Origin: Acidaminobacter sp964416305
GTDB lineage: Bacteria; Bacillota; Clostridia; Peptostreptococcales; Acidaminobacteraceae
Assembly (NCBI GenBank): GCA_964416305.1
Contig: CAYQDM010000019.1
Location: forward strand, 1-60,955
Direction of reading: 5' to 3'
Length of the DNA: 60,955 nucleotides
This document shows, piece after piece, positions 32,625 through 41,528 of the stretch (its first letter is position 1; each line of letters starts with the position of its first letter). The notes beneath the pieces are model-generated. The model had not been told where the DNA came from, did not search any database, and was given only the letters and a program-made list of their open reading frames with translations. The position numbers and the translations under genes were made by a program.

Positions 32625-34463
32625 ATGTCAGATCAAAGCATAAAGCAAGGCATACTGAACCTCGCGGTCATCGCTCACGTCGATGCCGGCAAATCGACCC
32701 TGGTCGACGCACTGCTGTCTCAAAGCGGCGTCTTCAGAGCCAATGAAGAAGTTGTAGAGTGCGTCATGGACAGCAACGACCTCGAGCGTGAGCGCGGCAT
32801 CACGATTTACTCAAAGAACTGTGCGATTGAACACAGCGGCGTGAAGATCAACATTGTTGATACGCCTGGCCATGCTGACTTCTCCTCCGAGGTTGAGCGG
32901 ATCATGCGCACCGTGGACTCGGCAATTTTGCTGGTGGATTCCAGTGAAGGGCCTATGCCCCAGACGCGATTCGTTCTCCACAAGGCACTGGAGCAAGGGA
33001 TTCGACCGATTCTTTTCATCAATAAAATCGACAAACGCGACCAGCGTGCTGAAGAAGTTGTCGACATGACTTTTGACCTTTTCGTCGAGCTTGGGGCGAC
33101 CAACGAGCAGCTCGATTTTCCAATCGTGTATGGCATCGCTCGAGAGGGCATTGCCAAGATTGATATGTCCGACGAGAGCACCAATCTGGAGCCGCTCTTT
33201 GAGACGATCATCAAGCATGTGGAGGCTTATCCAAATCTGGATACGGAGCCCCTTCAAATGCAGGTTTCCTCTTTGGCTTACGACGAGTACATTGGCCGGC
33301 TGGGGATTGGCCGCATCAAGCGTGGTGTGGTTACCCGGGGACAGACGGTCGCCGTCGCAAAGCAAAGTGGTGAGATCGTTCGCGGCAAAATCGCGAAGGT
33401 CTTCGTCAACGAAGGGCTTGCCCGGGTTGAAAAGCCGTTTGGCACAAGCGGTGATATCGTTACTATAGCAGGCATTCCGGATATTTCGATTGGCGAGACG
33501 ATCTGCGCGCTTGATTTTGTAGAGCCGCTTCCTTTGATCGAAATTGAGGAGCCGACGCTTTCCATGAACTTTTATGTCAATGATTCTCCATTCTGCGGCC
33601 GCAGCGGCAAATTCCTGACTTCCCGTCACTTGAAGGATCGTCTGGATCGCGAACTGGAGGTTAATGTGGGACTTCGCGTTGAAGAGCTCGAGAGCAAAGA
33701 AGGCTTCAAAGTCTCCGGCCGCGGCGAGCTGCATCTTTCCATTCTTCTTGAGAATATGCGCCGTGAAGGCTATGAGATAGGCGTTTCCAAACCGGAGGTT
33801 CTCCTTCATGAGGAAAACGGCCGCCTTTGCGAGCCGGTTGAGAAAGTGCTGATCAACGTGCCGGATGCCTATAGCGGCGTGGTCATCTCCAAATTGAACC
33901 AGCGAAAAGGCACCATGCTGCTGATGCACTCAGAAGATGGCTACACGCGTCTGGAGTATGCAGCGCCGACCCGTGGTCTCCTGGGATACAGAAGCGAATT
34001 CATCAATGATACCCGAGGTGAAGGAACGCTGGTCAGATCCTTTGAGGGCTTCGAGCCGCATTTTGGCGAGATTCAAGGCCGCAACAACGGCGTTTTGGTC
34101 GCGCAGCAGCCCGGAACGGCTATGGCCTATGCGATTTCGAATCTGAGTGAGCGCGCGGAAATTTTCGTAGAGCCTGCTCAGGAAGTTTATATTGGTATGA
34201 TTGTTGGCATGAACAGCCGTCGTGATGACATGGTCGTCAATATCTGCAAGAACAAGAAGCTCACGAATATGCGTGCTTCCGGTTCGGATGACGCGGCGCG
34301 TGTGCCGGATCCGCGACTCTTCACTCTGGAAGAAGCCCTTGAGTTTATCGAGATGGATGAGCTGGTGGAGATCACGCCTGAAGCGATACGCCTCCGCAAG
34401 CGCATTCTGGACGAGCAGGACCGCCTCCGCGCGAGCAAGCGCAAGGATGCCCAGCCGGCGTAG
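32625..34463 (+). CDS. typA: Translational GTPase BipA/TypA
   Basis: A ribosome-binding GTPase of 612 aa, important under stress and in the cold. The G-domain has G1 AHVDAGKST, the switch region RERGITI, G3 DTPGHADF and G4 NKID. A beta-barrel domain II (about 210-310), EF-G-like domains III and V (GRGELHLSILLENMRREGYE and TRGLLGYRSEFINDTRGEG) and the BipA-specific C-terminal domain with RNNGVLVAQQPGTAMAYA follow. Length is normal. AAAGGATGG precedes the ATG. Monocistronic, with its own terminator. Confidence 0.97.
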   Translation: MSDQSIKQGILNLAVIAHVDAGKSTLVDALLSQSGVFRANEEVVECVMDSNDLERERGITIYSKNCAIEHSGVKINIVDTPGHADFSSEVERIMRTVDSAILLVDSSEGPMPQTRFVLHKALEQGIRPILFINKIDKRDQRAEEVVDMTFDLFVELGATNEQLDFPIVYGIAREGIAKIDMSDESTNLEPLFETIIKHVEAYPNLDTEPLQMQVSSLAYDEYIGRLGIGRIKRGVVTRGQTVAVAKQSGEIVRGKIAKVFVNEGLARVEKPFGTSGDIVTIAGIPDISIGETICALDFVEPLPLIEIEEPTLSMNFYVNDSPFCGRSGKFLTSRHLKDRLDRELEVNVGLRVEELESKEGFKVSGRGELHLSILLENMRREGYEIGVSKPEVLLHEENGRLCEPVEKVLINVPDAYSGVVISKLNQRKGTMLLMHSEDGYTRLEYAAPTRGLLGYRSEFINDTRGEGTLVRSFEGFEPHFGEIQGRNNGVLVAQQPGTAMAYAISNLSERAEIFVEPAQEVYIGMIVGMNSRRDDMVVNICKNKKLTNMRASGSDDAARVPDPRLFTLEEALEFIEMDELVEITPEAIRLRKRILDEQDRLRASKRKDAQPA

Positions 34464-34539
34464 ATTTTCGGATAGCCGGCGCCTGGGTTTTTGTAATGAG
34501 GGCTCCGGTTAAGCGTCACTTACAATTAACCTAAATAAT

Positions 34540-34596
34540 AAACACTGTGGATCACCAAACGCCGTAGGGCTGATGATCCGCAGTGTTTTTGTTTTT
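34540..34596 (+). terminator. Terminator after typA
   Basis: AACACTG-T-GGATCA (34541-34554) pairs with TGATCC-G-CAGTGTT (34574-34587), then TTTGTTTTTG. Confidence 0.88.
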
Positions 34597-34650
34597 GTCA
34601 CAGGTCTCAAAGTCCTCATAGTTCTTAACTTGATCTAAAAAACCGGTGTA

Positions 34651-34661
34651 TGCCGATGGTC
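34651..34661 (+). repeat. TGCCGATGGTC 11-mer, exact copy 8
   Basis: In the spacer between typA and the convergent YbaK gene. Confidence 0.95.
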
Positions 34662-34682
34662 ACACCACCAGCAAGCCCACCA

Positions 34683-35177
34683 TTAGAGGGCAACCTCATC
34701 CAAATTGCTGGCCTCGGGGTTTTTACACACATCCACCCACGTGCCATTAGTGATTTCCTGCAGGCGCTCCGGTGAGATCTCTATGGACGCGTTAGGTGCG
34801 CCGGCAGCTGGGAAGACAGTCTCAAAGCGCTTCAGTGATGCATCCAGGCATATTTTCATGTCGGTTCTAAGTCCAAAGGGACAAACGCCGCCGACAGGGT
34901 GTCCGGTTGCCTCAAGAACATCTTCCGCGGTCATCATTCTGGGCTTGGCTTTAAAAGCAGTTTTGAATTTTTTGTTGTCCAGGCGGGACATGCCGGAAGT
35001 CACCAAAAGAAATTTTTCTTCGCCGGCATAAAGAGCAATGCTTTTTGCGATCTGGTCAGGTTCGACATTGTGGGCGGCGGCTGCCAAATCCACAGTGGCG
35101 GTACTGTCCTCCAGCTCCATGATTTCAAAGCTTAGATTATGTTGTTCAAAAAACTTTCTGACGTCTGATACGGCCAT
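34683..35177 (-). CDS. YbaK/EbsC family protein (aminoacyl-tRNA deacylase)
   Basis: A 164 aa single-domain protein related to the editing domain of prolyl-tRNA synthetase, which removes wrongly attached amino acids from tRNA. It shows TVDLAAAAHNVEPDQIAKSIALYA, FLLVTSGMSRLDNKKF with the conserved Lys, and GHPVGGVCPFGL, the GxxxGGVxPxG motif near the active site. The start at 35177 has AAGGAG 11 bases upstream. The longer frame adds 33 residues of low-quality sequence overlapping the AT-rich upstream region and is not supported. Confidence 0.9.
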   Translation of the reverse strand: MAVSDVRKFFEQHNLSFEIMELEDSTATVDLAAAAHNVEPDQIAKSIALYAGEEKFLLVTSGMSRLDNKKFKTAFKAKPRMMTAEDVLEATGHPVGGVCPFGLRTDMKICLDASLKRFETVFPAAGAPNASIEISPERLQEITNGTWVDVCKNPEASNLDEVAL

Positions 35178-35407
35178 GGTGTCATGCGCTCCTTTGCTTA
35201 AGTTCGAATACAATTCAAATCTTAAGATATTATAATATTTATATCTATTATAACCCTTTACATTGTTCAGCGCCAAGTGTATATTATTTAGTGTGCGAAA
35301 TATTATTAGGCGAAATATTGTTGAAGGATTGACTTTGATGATGAATGCCTTCGAAAATCATTGCATAAATGAACAGTGCGAAATAATTATATTGCAAAAT
35401 TATTACC

Positions 35408-35648
35408 GTGTCAGTCACCAACTTCACTTCGGTGTCAGACACCAACTTCACTTCGGTGTCAGACACCAACNNNNNNNNNNNNNNNNNNNNNNNNNNNNNN
35501 NNNNNNNNNNNNNNNNNNNNNNNNNNNNNNNNNNNNNNNNNNNNNNNNNNNNNNNNNNNNNNNNNNNNNNCACCAACTTCACTTCGGTGTCAGACACCAA
35601 CTTCACTTCGGTGTCAGACACCAACGCCACTTCAGTGTCTGACACCAA
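35408..35648. repeat. 24-bp palindrome-bearing tandem array interrupted by an assembly gap
   Basis: The 493-base gene-free stretch before the MarR gene is mostly this array. Each 24-bp unit contains the perfect palindrome GGTGTCAGACACC followed by AACTTCACTTC. About two and a half units lie left of the gap (35408-35470), and about two and a half lie right of it (35571-35625), ending in degenerate units (GCCACTTCAGTGTCTGACACC). The 100 N at 35471-35570 look like a placeholder where the repeat could not be assembled, so the true copy number is unknown. Short reading frames across the N are artefacts. An AT-rich segment (35178-35407) holds the divergent promoters. Confidence 0.92.
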
Positions 35649-35670
35649 ACCTTAAATTGGAGGCTTTTAA

Positions 35671-36126
35671 ATGTCCGATTCAGATCACCAAAATAAATAT
35701 ATCATCGCCAAGCTGTTCCACGATCTCAGCATGACTGTCAAGCAAGCCATGCGAAAGGAATTTGAGAGCATGGGGGTAACCATGCCCCAGTCCATGGTTA
35801 TAGGGATGCTGATCAAACGCGGCACCATGAAGGTCACCGACCTCAGCGAAGCCCTTGGCTTTACCAACAGCACCACCTCCGGAATCCTGGACCGGCTCGA
35901 AAAGCAGGACATTATCCGTAGAGAGCGAACGCCCGAGGATCGCCGCGTCGTCTATATTACCATTACAGACGCTTTCAAAGAAAAACACAACGGCTTCGAA
36001 TCATGCTTCAGTCAAAATTTTGAAAAGCTCCTTCAAGGGGCTGATGAGGATGAGCTGAGCACCATTCTCAAAGGGCTGACGACACTTAAAAAAGTTCTTA
36101 ATACCCAGGAGGACAACCAGGCATGA
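35671..36126 (+). CDS. MarR family transcriptional regulator
   Basis: A 151 aa winged-helix dimeric regulator. MTVKQAMRKEFESMG forms the dimer helix. The DNA-binding part includes MKVTDLSEALGFTNSTTSGILDRLEKQDIIRRERTPEDRRVVYITIT with the wing motif PEDRR. The stop codon overlaps the ATG of the downstream ABC exporter gene (ATGA), so it probably represses that exporter pair and itself. TGGAGG lies before the ATG. The palindromic array directly upstream could affect its expression, but no clear operator was singled out. Confidence 0.93.
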   Translation: MSDSDHQNKYIIAKLFHDLSMTVKQAMRKEFESMGVTMPQSMVIGMLIKRGTMKVTDLSEALGFTNSTTSGILDRLEKQDIIRRERTPEDRRVVYITITDAFKEKHNGFESCFSQNFEKLLQGADEDELSTILKGLTTLKKVLNTQEDNQA

Positions 36127-37850
36127 TCAAACTCTTTAGATTCGCTAAGCCCTACAAATTTTTGATCACAGGCGTCATCCTTCTGGTATTCCTTCAGACC
36201 ATGGCCGACCTGTACCTCCCGACCCTGATGTCCGACATCATTGATAAAGGTGTCATGCAGGGAGATACCAGCATGATCATGAGCACAGGGTCAAAAATGC
36301 TCCTGGTGGCCGGAATTGGCGGCGTAGGCGCTATTCTGTCCAGCTTCTGGTCTGCAAAAGTAGCAGTGGGGTTTGGAAAAATACTTCGAAATGAGGTGTT
36401 TTCCCATGTCTCTACCTTCTCGGAAAAAGAGATTGACCGATTCGGGACCGCGACCCTGATCACGCGTTCCACCAATGACATCACACAAATCCAGAACGTC
36501 TTCATCATGATGCTGCGCATGATGATCAGCGTGCCGTTTATGGCGGTGGGCGGCATGATGCTCGCGTATTCAAAAGACCGAACCCTGACCCTGGTCTTCG
36601 TCGTCGCCATGCCAATCCTGGCACTGGTCATTGGCTTCATTGCCAGCAAGGGCATGCCGCGCTTCAAAATCATCCAGGTCAAGTTAGACCGCGTTAATCT
36701 TGTACTGAGAGAAAAACTGACCGGCATCCGGGTCATCAGAGCCTTCAATCAGAGCCTCTATGAAAGACAGCGCTTTGACGAAGCCAACCGGGACGTGACC
36801 GACAACTACATCAAAATCAACCGGATCATGGCGTTTATGATGCCTTCCATGATGCTTGTCATGAACCTGACCTCGCTGGCCATCCTGTGGTTTGGCATTA
36901 TTCGGATCGACAGCGGCAATATGGCTATGGGTTCTTTGGTTGCCTTCACACAATATTCCATGCAGATCATGTTTTCCATGGTGATGCTCTCCATGATGTT
37001 CATCATGGTGCCACGAGCCCAGGCGGCAGCCGTCAGGGTCCTTGAAGTCCTGGACGCGCAGCCGGACATCCTGGATCCCGCCAATCCCGTTCAAAACAGT
37101 CTGACCCGGGGCTATGTAGAGTTCCGAAACGTGACGTTCCATTATGCCGGTGCAGAGGCACCTGCTATATCCAATGTCAGCTTTGCTGCCGGACCCGGCG
37201 AGGTCACCGCCATTATAGGCAGTACCGGTGCGGGCAAATCCACCGTTCTAAATCTGATTCCGCGCTTTTACGATGCCGTCAGCGGCCAGGTACTAGTAGA
37301 TGGCATTGATGTCCGGGAATGGTCCCTGGAAACCCTGCGTCATAAAATAGGCTACGTCCCTCAGAAGCCGGTTCTGTTCTCGGGCAGTATAGCCGACAAC
37401 CTCCGCTACGGCCGCACAGACGCCCGGGTCGAGGACATCTCAAAAGCCTCAGAGATCGCTCAAGCCGCCGGTTTCATAAAAGATTTCGAAAACGGCTATG
37501 CCCACAACGTTGCTCAGGGCGGCACGAATCTGTCCGGAGGCCAGAAGCAGCGGCTTTCAATTGCCAGAGCCCTCGTCAGAGATCCTGAGATTTATCTCTT
37601 CGACGACAGCTTCTCCGCCCTGGATTTCAAAACGGATTCCAATCTTAGAGAGGCGCTCAAATCCGTCACCAAAGAAGCGACCGTTATCATTGTCGCTCAA
37701 CGCGTCGGCACAGTTATGGACGCGGATCGCATCATTGTCATGGAGGAAGGCCGGGTTGCAGGTATAGGCACCCATAAAGCGCTTCTCACCAGCTGCCCGG
37801 TTTACCGGGAAATCGTTCTGTCCCAGCTCTCAGAGGAGGAAATCGCATGA
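36123..37850 (+). CDS. ABC multidrug exporter half-transporter, degenerate-site subunit
   Basis: One half of a heterodimeric type IV ABC exporter, 575 aa: six membrane helices (about 1-310) and a nucleotide-binding domain. The latter has Walker A GSTGAGKST, signature LSGGQKQRLSIARAL and Walker B IYLFDDSFSALD. The residue after Walker B is Asp instead of the catalytic Glu, the hallmark of the subunit with the degenerate site (as in TM287 or BmrC). It pairs with the next gene, whose site is complementary. The start overlaps the MarR stop and the end overlaps the next ATG. Confidence 0.95.
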   Translation: MIKLFRFAKPYKFLITGVILLVFLQTMADLYLPTLMSDIIDKGVMQGDTSMIMSTGSKMLLVAGIGGVGAILSSFWSAKVAVGFGKILRNEVFSHVSTFSEKEIDRFGTATLITRSTNDITQIQNVFIMMLRMMISVPFMAVGGMMLAYSKDRTLTLVFVVAMPILALVIGFIASKGMPRFKIIQVKLDRVNLVLREKLTGIRVIRAFNQSLYERQRFDEANRDVTDNYIKINRIMAFMMPSMMLVMNLTSLAILWFGIIRIDSGNMAMGSLVAFTQYSMQIMFSMVMLSMMFIMVPRAQAAAVRVLEVLDAQPDILDPANPVQNSLTRGYVEFRNVTFHYAGAEAPAISNVSFAAGPGEVTAIIGSTGAGKSTVLNLIPRFYDAVSGQVLVDGIDVREWSLETLRHKIGYVPQKPVLFSGSIADNLRYGRTDARVEDISKASEIAQAAGFIKDFENGYAHNVAQGGTNLSGGQKQRLSIARALVRDPEIYLFDDSFSALDFKTDSNLREALKSVTKEATVIIVAQRVGTVMDADRIIVMEEGRVAGIGTHKALLTSCPVYREIVLSQLSEEEIA

Positions 37851-40063
37851 GCCAAAATAGAAACACCAGCGCCCAAGCGCCTGAAAACTCCCGAAAGAGC
37901 ATGCCCCGAGAAGATGGCCCGCGCATGGGTCCGGGCCCGAGAGGACATGGCATAGGCACGCCGGTCGAAAAAGCGAAGGACTTCAAGGGCACTTTAAGAC
38001 GCCTGATCCAGTTTCTGAAGCCCCATCAGGCGAAACTCATCCTCGTCCTGATTCTCGCCATGGCGAGCACACTGTTCACCATTGCCGCGCCAAAGGTTGC
38101 CGGCCAGGCCATGAACAAACTCAAGGATGGCTTTGTCGCAAAGAATGTCGTTCAGCAAATGGTCCCAGTCCAGGAAGCAGCTGCAGAAGAAATAAAAGCC
38201 TTGCAGAGCTCAGAAACTCTGCCGATGGACGCAGAAACTAAAACAAAACTCGAAAACTTTCTGGATCTCCCGCTGCTCACCGAAGCAGAAGACGGCGAAA
38301 CCAAGGCCATGATCCTGACCCAACTGTTCGCGCTCGCGGAAACCATGCCCCAAACCCCTGCTGTCGACATGACCCCCCAGCAGTTGGATGACACCTTGCG
38401 GGCTGTCCGGGAAACCAATGGCCGCATTGACTTTTCCTCGATCGGCCTCATAGCAGTCATACTTCTGGCCATGTACGTCCTAAGCGCCGGGTTCAGCTTA
38501 GCCACAGGCCTTGTCATGTCCGGCGTCGCCCAGAAGACCGTTTACGACCTCAGAAAAATGGTGGACGAGAAACTGGAACGCCTTCCGCTCAGCTACTTTG
38601 ACAAGCGCACTCACGGAGAAATACTGAGCCGGATGACCAATGACGTTGACACAATTTCCGGTACCCTGCAGCAGAGCTTGACACAGCTGATTACTGCTGT
38701 AGTCCAACTGGTGGGATTCATTGTTATGATGCTGACCATCAGCCTCCCGCTGACCTTGATTGTCCTGGTCTCCCTGCCCCTCTACATCTTCGCGACCCTC
38801 TTTGTCACCAAGCGCTCCCAGAAGTATTTCAAAGCCCAGCAGAAATCCATGGGCCAGCTCAGCGGCCACGTGGAGGAGATGTATTCCGGCCACAGGATCG
38901 TCAGAGCCTTCGGCCAGGAAGAGGAGTCCATCCAGAAATTCAGGGAAGTCAACGGCGCCTTGTATGAAGCCGGTTGGAAGGCCCAATTCGTCTCAGGCAC
39001 TCTGTTTCCCGTTATGGGCTTCATCAGCAACCTGGCATATGTTGTAATCGCAGTCGTAGGCGGACTCTTCATGACCCGCAGCATCCTCAACCTGGGAGAT
39101 ATCACAGCCTTTATCCAGTACTCCAGGTCTTTTACCCATCCTATCGTCCAGACGGCCAATATCGCCAATGTCGTCCAGTCCACCATCGCCTGCGCAGAGC
39201 GGGTCTTCGAGGTTCTGGACGAGTCGGAAGAAGTCAATCCGGTGCTGCTGGCTGCCAATAAAACAAGCGCCGATGGTCACCCCGCCCAAACCATCGCTCC
39301 AACCCAGCAGACTTGCGGCGCCGTCGAGCTGGAGGACATTTCTTTCCGCTATGTCGAACACGAACCGCTGATCGAGCACATGTCCCTGAAAGTCGAGCCA
39401 GGCCATACCGTCGCCATAGTTGGGCCAACCGGCGCCGGCAAAACGACCCTGGTCAACCTCCTGATGCGCTTTTACGAGCTGAAGGGCGGACGGATCACCA
39501 TAGATGGCCAGGATATTGCCCAAATGCCAAGAGAAGCCCTCAGGTCCCGGTTCGGCATGGTTCTCCAGGACACTTGGCTCTTCAATGGCACGATCAGGGA
39601 CAACATTGCATATGGCAGACAAGGCGCGACTGAAGTGGAGATTGTCGAAGCCGCGAAAGCAGCCCATGCCGACCACTTCATCCGTACCTTGCCGGAAGGC
39701 TATGACACCGTCCTCAACGAGGAAGCCAGCAACATCTCCCAAGGTCAAAAGCAGCTGCTAACCATAGCCAGGGCTATCCTGTCAGATCCTGCCATCATGA
39801 TCCTCGACGAGGCGACCTCCAATGTCGACACCCGTACCGAGCATCTGATTCAAAAGGCCATGAACCGCCTCATGGAAAACCGCACCAGCTTCGTCATAGC
39901 CCACCGCCTCTCCACCATCCGCGAAGCTGAAGTCATTCTCGTCATGAATAGAGGCACCATAGTCGAAGTGGGCAGCCACGACGAGCTCCTGAGAAGGGGC
40001 GGCTTCTACGCAGATCTCTATCAGAGCCAGTTCGCCGGCGCCATGGTGGAGGCCAGCGCTTAA
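37847..40063 (+). CDS. ABC multidrug exporter half-transporter, catalytic subunit
   Basis: Partner of the preceding subunit, 738 aa. It is longer because of an N-terminal polar tail (about 1-50) and an insert of about 100 residues between TM1 and TM2 (VQQMVPVQEAAAEEIKAL... to DFSSIG), probably extracellular, as in TM288/BmrD-type proteins. The nucleotide-binding domain has Walker A GPTGAGKTT, a divergent signature ISQGQKQLLTIARAI and Walker B IMILDEATSNVDT with the catalytic Glu. The canonical and degenerate sites thus complement those of the partner. Substrates are not known. Drug or lipid export is the usual role. Confidence 0.95.
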   Translation: MSQNRNTSAQAPENSRKSMPREDGPRMGPGPRGHGIGTPVEKAKDFKGTLRRLIQFLKPHQAKLILVLILAMASTLFTIAAPKVAGQAMNKLKDGFVAKNVVQQMVPVQEAAAEEIKALQSSETLPMDAETKTKLENFLDLPLLTEAEDGETKAMILTQLFALAETMPQTPAVDMTPQQLDDTLRAVRETNGRIDFSSIGLIAVILLAMYVLSAGFSLATGLVMSGVAQKTVYDLRKMVDEKLERLPLSYFDKRTHGEILSRMTNDVDTISGTLQQSLTQLITAVVQLVGFIVMMLTISLPLTLIVLVSLPLYIFATLFVTKRSQKYFKAQQKSMGQLSGHVEEMYSGHRIVRAFGQEEESIQKFREVNGALYEAGWKAQFVSGTLFPVMGFISNLAYVVIAVVGGLFMTRSILNLGDITAFIQYSRSFTHPIVQTANIANVVQSTIACAERVFEVLDESEEVNPVLLAANKTSADGHPAQTIAPTQQTCGAVELEDISFRYVEHEPLIEHMSLKVEPGHTVAIVGPTGAGKTTLVNLLMRFYELKGGRITIDGQDIAQMPREALRSRFGMVLQDTWLFNGTIRDNIAYGRQGATEVEIVEAAKAAHADHFIRTLPEGYDTVLNEEASNISQGQKQLLTIARAILSDPAIMILDEATSNVDTRTEHLIQKAMNRLMENRTSFVIAHRLSTIREAEVILVMNRGTIVEVGSHDELLRRGGFYADLYQSQFAGAMVEASA

Positions 40064-40087
40064 CAGGCCTTCAAAAACAAAAAACAG

Positions 40088-40146
40088 TGGCCGATGGTCC
40101 CTTGTCCCCACCCCTCAAAAGGTGTGGATCCGGAACCATCGGCCAT
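40088..40146. terminator. Convergent terminator built from an inverted pair of the dispersed 11-mer core
   Basis: TGGCCGATGGT (40088-40098) faces ACCATCGGCCA (40135-40145). Extra pairing CC/GG follows, and a loop of about 30 bases. Both arms carry the GCCGATGGT core of the dispersed 11-mer. It lies between the exporter (+) and the ABC importer operon (-), with TTTTA on one side and AAAACA on the other. Confidence 0.85.
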
Positions 40147-40152
40147 TTTATG

Positions 40153-40773
40153 TTACAGATTTACAATCCGCGTTCCCAATTTCTCCGCCTCTTCCAAGTC
40201 GTGGGTCACCAGCACAATAGTAAGCCCGGTCCTGGACTGAAGGTCCAGCAGAAAGTCCTGCATTTTGAGGCGCATGTCGCGGTCCAGGCTGCCAAAAGGT
40301 TCATCCATAAGCAGGATTTTGGAGTGGCAGACAAGCGCCCGGGCAATGCCGACCCGCTGCTTCATGCCGCCGGAAAGCGCAGACGGCTTTTTATAGCGGT
40401 GATCGCTGAGGGCAACAGCATCCAGAACTGCTTGAAGGTCACCCTCCGACAAATCCTTGGCCACAAGTCGAATGTTGCCCTCGACCGTTTTCCAGGGGAG
40501 GAGGGTGTCAAATTCCTGAAAGACAAAAGGCAGCGGCACCTTGGTCCCTTCAAAGAGCGCGGGATGATAGTGGATCTCACCGCTGTCATAAGGCTCAAGT
40601 TGCCCAATTACATTGAGCAAGGTGCTTTTACCGGCACCCGAAGACCCCATGATGACGAGAATCTCATTTTCATAGACCTCGAGATTGAGGTCCTCGAAGA
40701 TCACTTCGCGGCCAAAGGATTTTTTCAGGTGTTTGATTTCGATCATACGTTTTGGCATGGCGATAGTCGTCAT
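40153..40773 (-). CDS. ABC importer ATPase (SsuB/TauB/ThiZ type)
   Basis: A 206 aa ATPase with Walker A GSSGAGKST, a Q-loop at FVFQEFDTLLPW, signature LSGGMKQRVGIARALV, Walker B ILLMDEPFGSLD and H-switch VTHDLEEA. It powers the permease encoded upstream, whose frame it overlaps by four bases. The family imports sulfonates, taurine, nitrate or thiamine precursors. The start at 40773 is coupled to the permease. The short C-terminus has no regulatory domain. Confidence 0.9.
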   Translation of the reverse strand: MTTIAMPKRMIEIKHLKKSFGREVIFEDLNLEVYENEILVIMGSSGAGKSTLLNVIGQLEPYDSGEIHYHPALFEGTKVPLPFVFQEFDTLLPWKTVEGNIRLVAKDLSEGDLQAVLDAVALSDHRYKKPSALSGGMKQRVGIARALVCHSKILLMDEPFGSLDRDMRLKMQDFLLDLQSRTGLTIVLVTHDLEEAEKLGTRIVNL

Positions 40774-41528
40774 GTGACTTCACCCGCTTTCTCGGGCCTG
40801 AAAATCCAGGTCTCAAAGAGAATGCCGCAGAGGGCAATGGCCGCCAGGCCAGCATATAGACCTGCTGTGTCCATATACATCCGCCGTTCGTAGAGCAGCC
40901 ATCCAAGACCCGACTGACTGCCGGTAATGCCAAAGATCATCTCAACGCTGATCAGGGCTCGCCAGCCGCGACTCCAGGCCACGCCCAGTGCGCTCTTGAG
41001 GTCTTCAGCGGCACCGAGGCAGTAGAGATGCCAGAAGCGCTTCCAATGAGAGAGCCGGTAGGCACGCTCAAAGCGGCTGAAGCGTTGGCTGAGTCTGTCC
41101 GCTGCCAGGCTCAGCTGGGTCCATAGAGGCCATAACGTCGCGTGGATCATAATCAACAGCATGGAGGTCCTCGATAGACCAAACCAGAGAATCACCAGCG
41201 GCAGAATGGCCACGCCGGGAATAGGCGCCGCGAAAGCGCGAATCAGGTCCACAGCCGTTTTGACAAAGAGGGAAGCCCTCGACAGTGTGAGCAGGACCAC
41301 GACTGCCGCCAAACTGAGGAGCATGGCCAGCCAGACGACGGCAATGCTGTACAGGGTTTTGAACAGCAGGGCTTCTTCGAGCAGCAGCCCCCAAAACCGC
41401 CTGCCGATGGTCGCCAGTCCCGGAAACAGCATCTCCGAAAAGGGGCCGAATTTGGCCGCGGCCTCCCAAGTGATGAGAAATAACGCCATAATGACGAATT
41501 TGTATAGTCTTGTGCGATTAGTTTTCAT
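40770..41528 (-). CDS. ABC importer permease (SsuC/TauC/ThiX type)
   Basis: A 252 aa inner-membrane permease with six hydrophobic segments. TM1 is FVIMALFLITWEAAAKF. The cytoplasmic coupling loop resembles the EAA motif (YCLGAAEDLKSALGVAWSRGWRALISVEMIF). The ATG at 41528 overlaps the end of the binding-protein gene by 11 bases, which decides the start. A longer frame runs deep into that gene. Works with the adjacent ATPase and lipoprotein. Confidence 0.88.
   Translation of the reverse strand: MKTNRTRLYKFVIMALFLITWEAAAKFGPFSEMLFPGLATIGRRFWGLLLEEALLFKTLYSIAVVWLAMLLSLAAVVVLLTLSRASLFVKTAVDLIRAFAAPIPGVAILPLVILWFGLSRTSMLLIMIHATLWPLWTQLSLAADRLSQRFSRFERAYRLSHWKRFWHLYCLGAAEDLKSALGVAWSRGWRALISVEMIFGITGSQSGLGWLLYERRMYMDTAGLYAGLAAIALCGILFETWIFRPEKAGEVT
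41402..41412 (+). repeat. TGCCGATGGTC 11-mer, exact copy 9
   Basis: Inside the permease gene, read there as ACC ATC GGC (Thr-Ile-Gly). Confidence 0.95.

Noticed and set aside
35408..35648. CRISPR array
   Set aside because: The 24-bp units are directly tandem with no unique spacers, and no cas genes are near. The palindromic core fits a REP-like repeat.
35263..35734. Reading frames across the assembly gap
   Set aside because: They consist of repeat units and N, so they are artefacts of translating the array.
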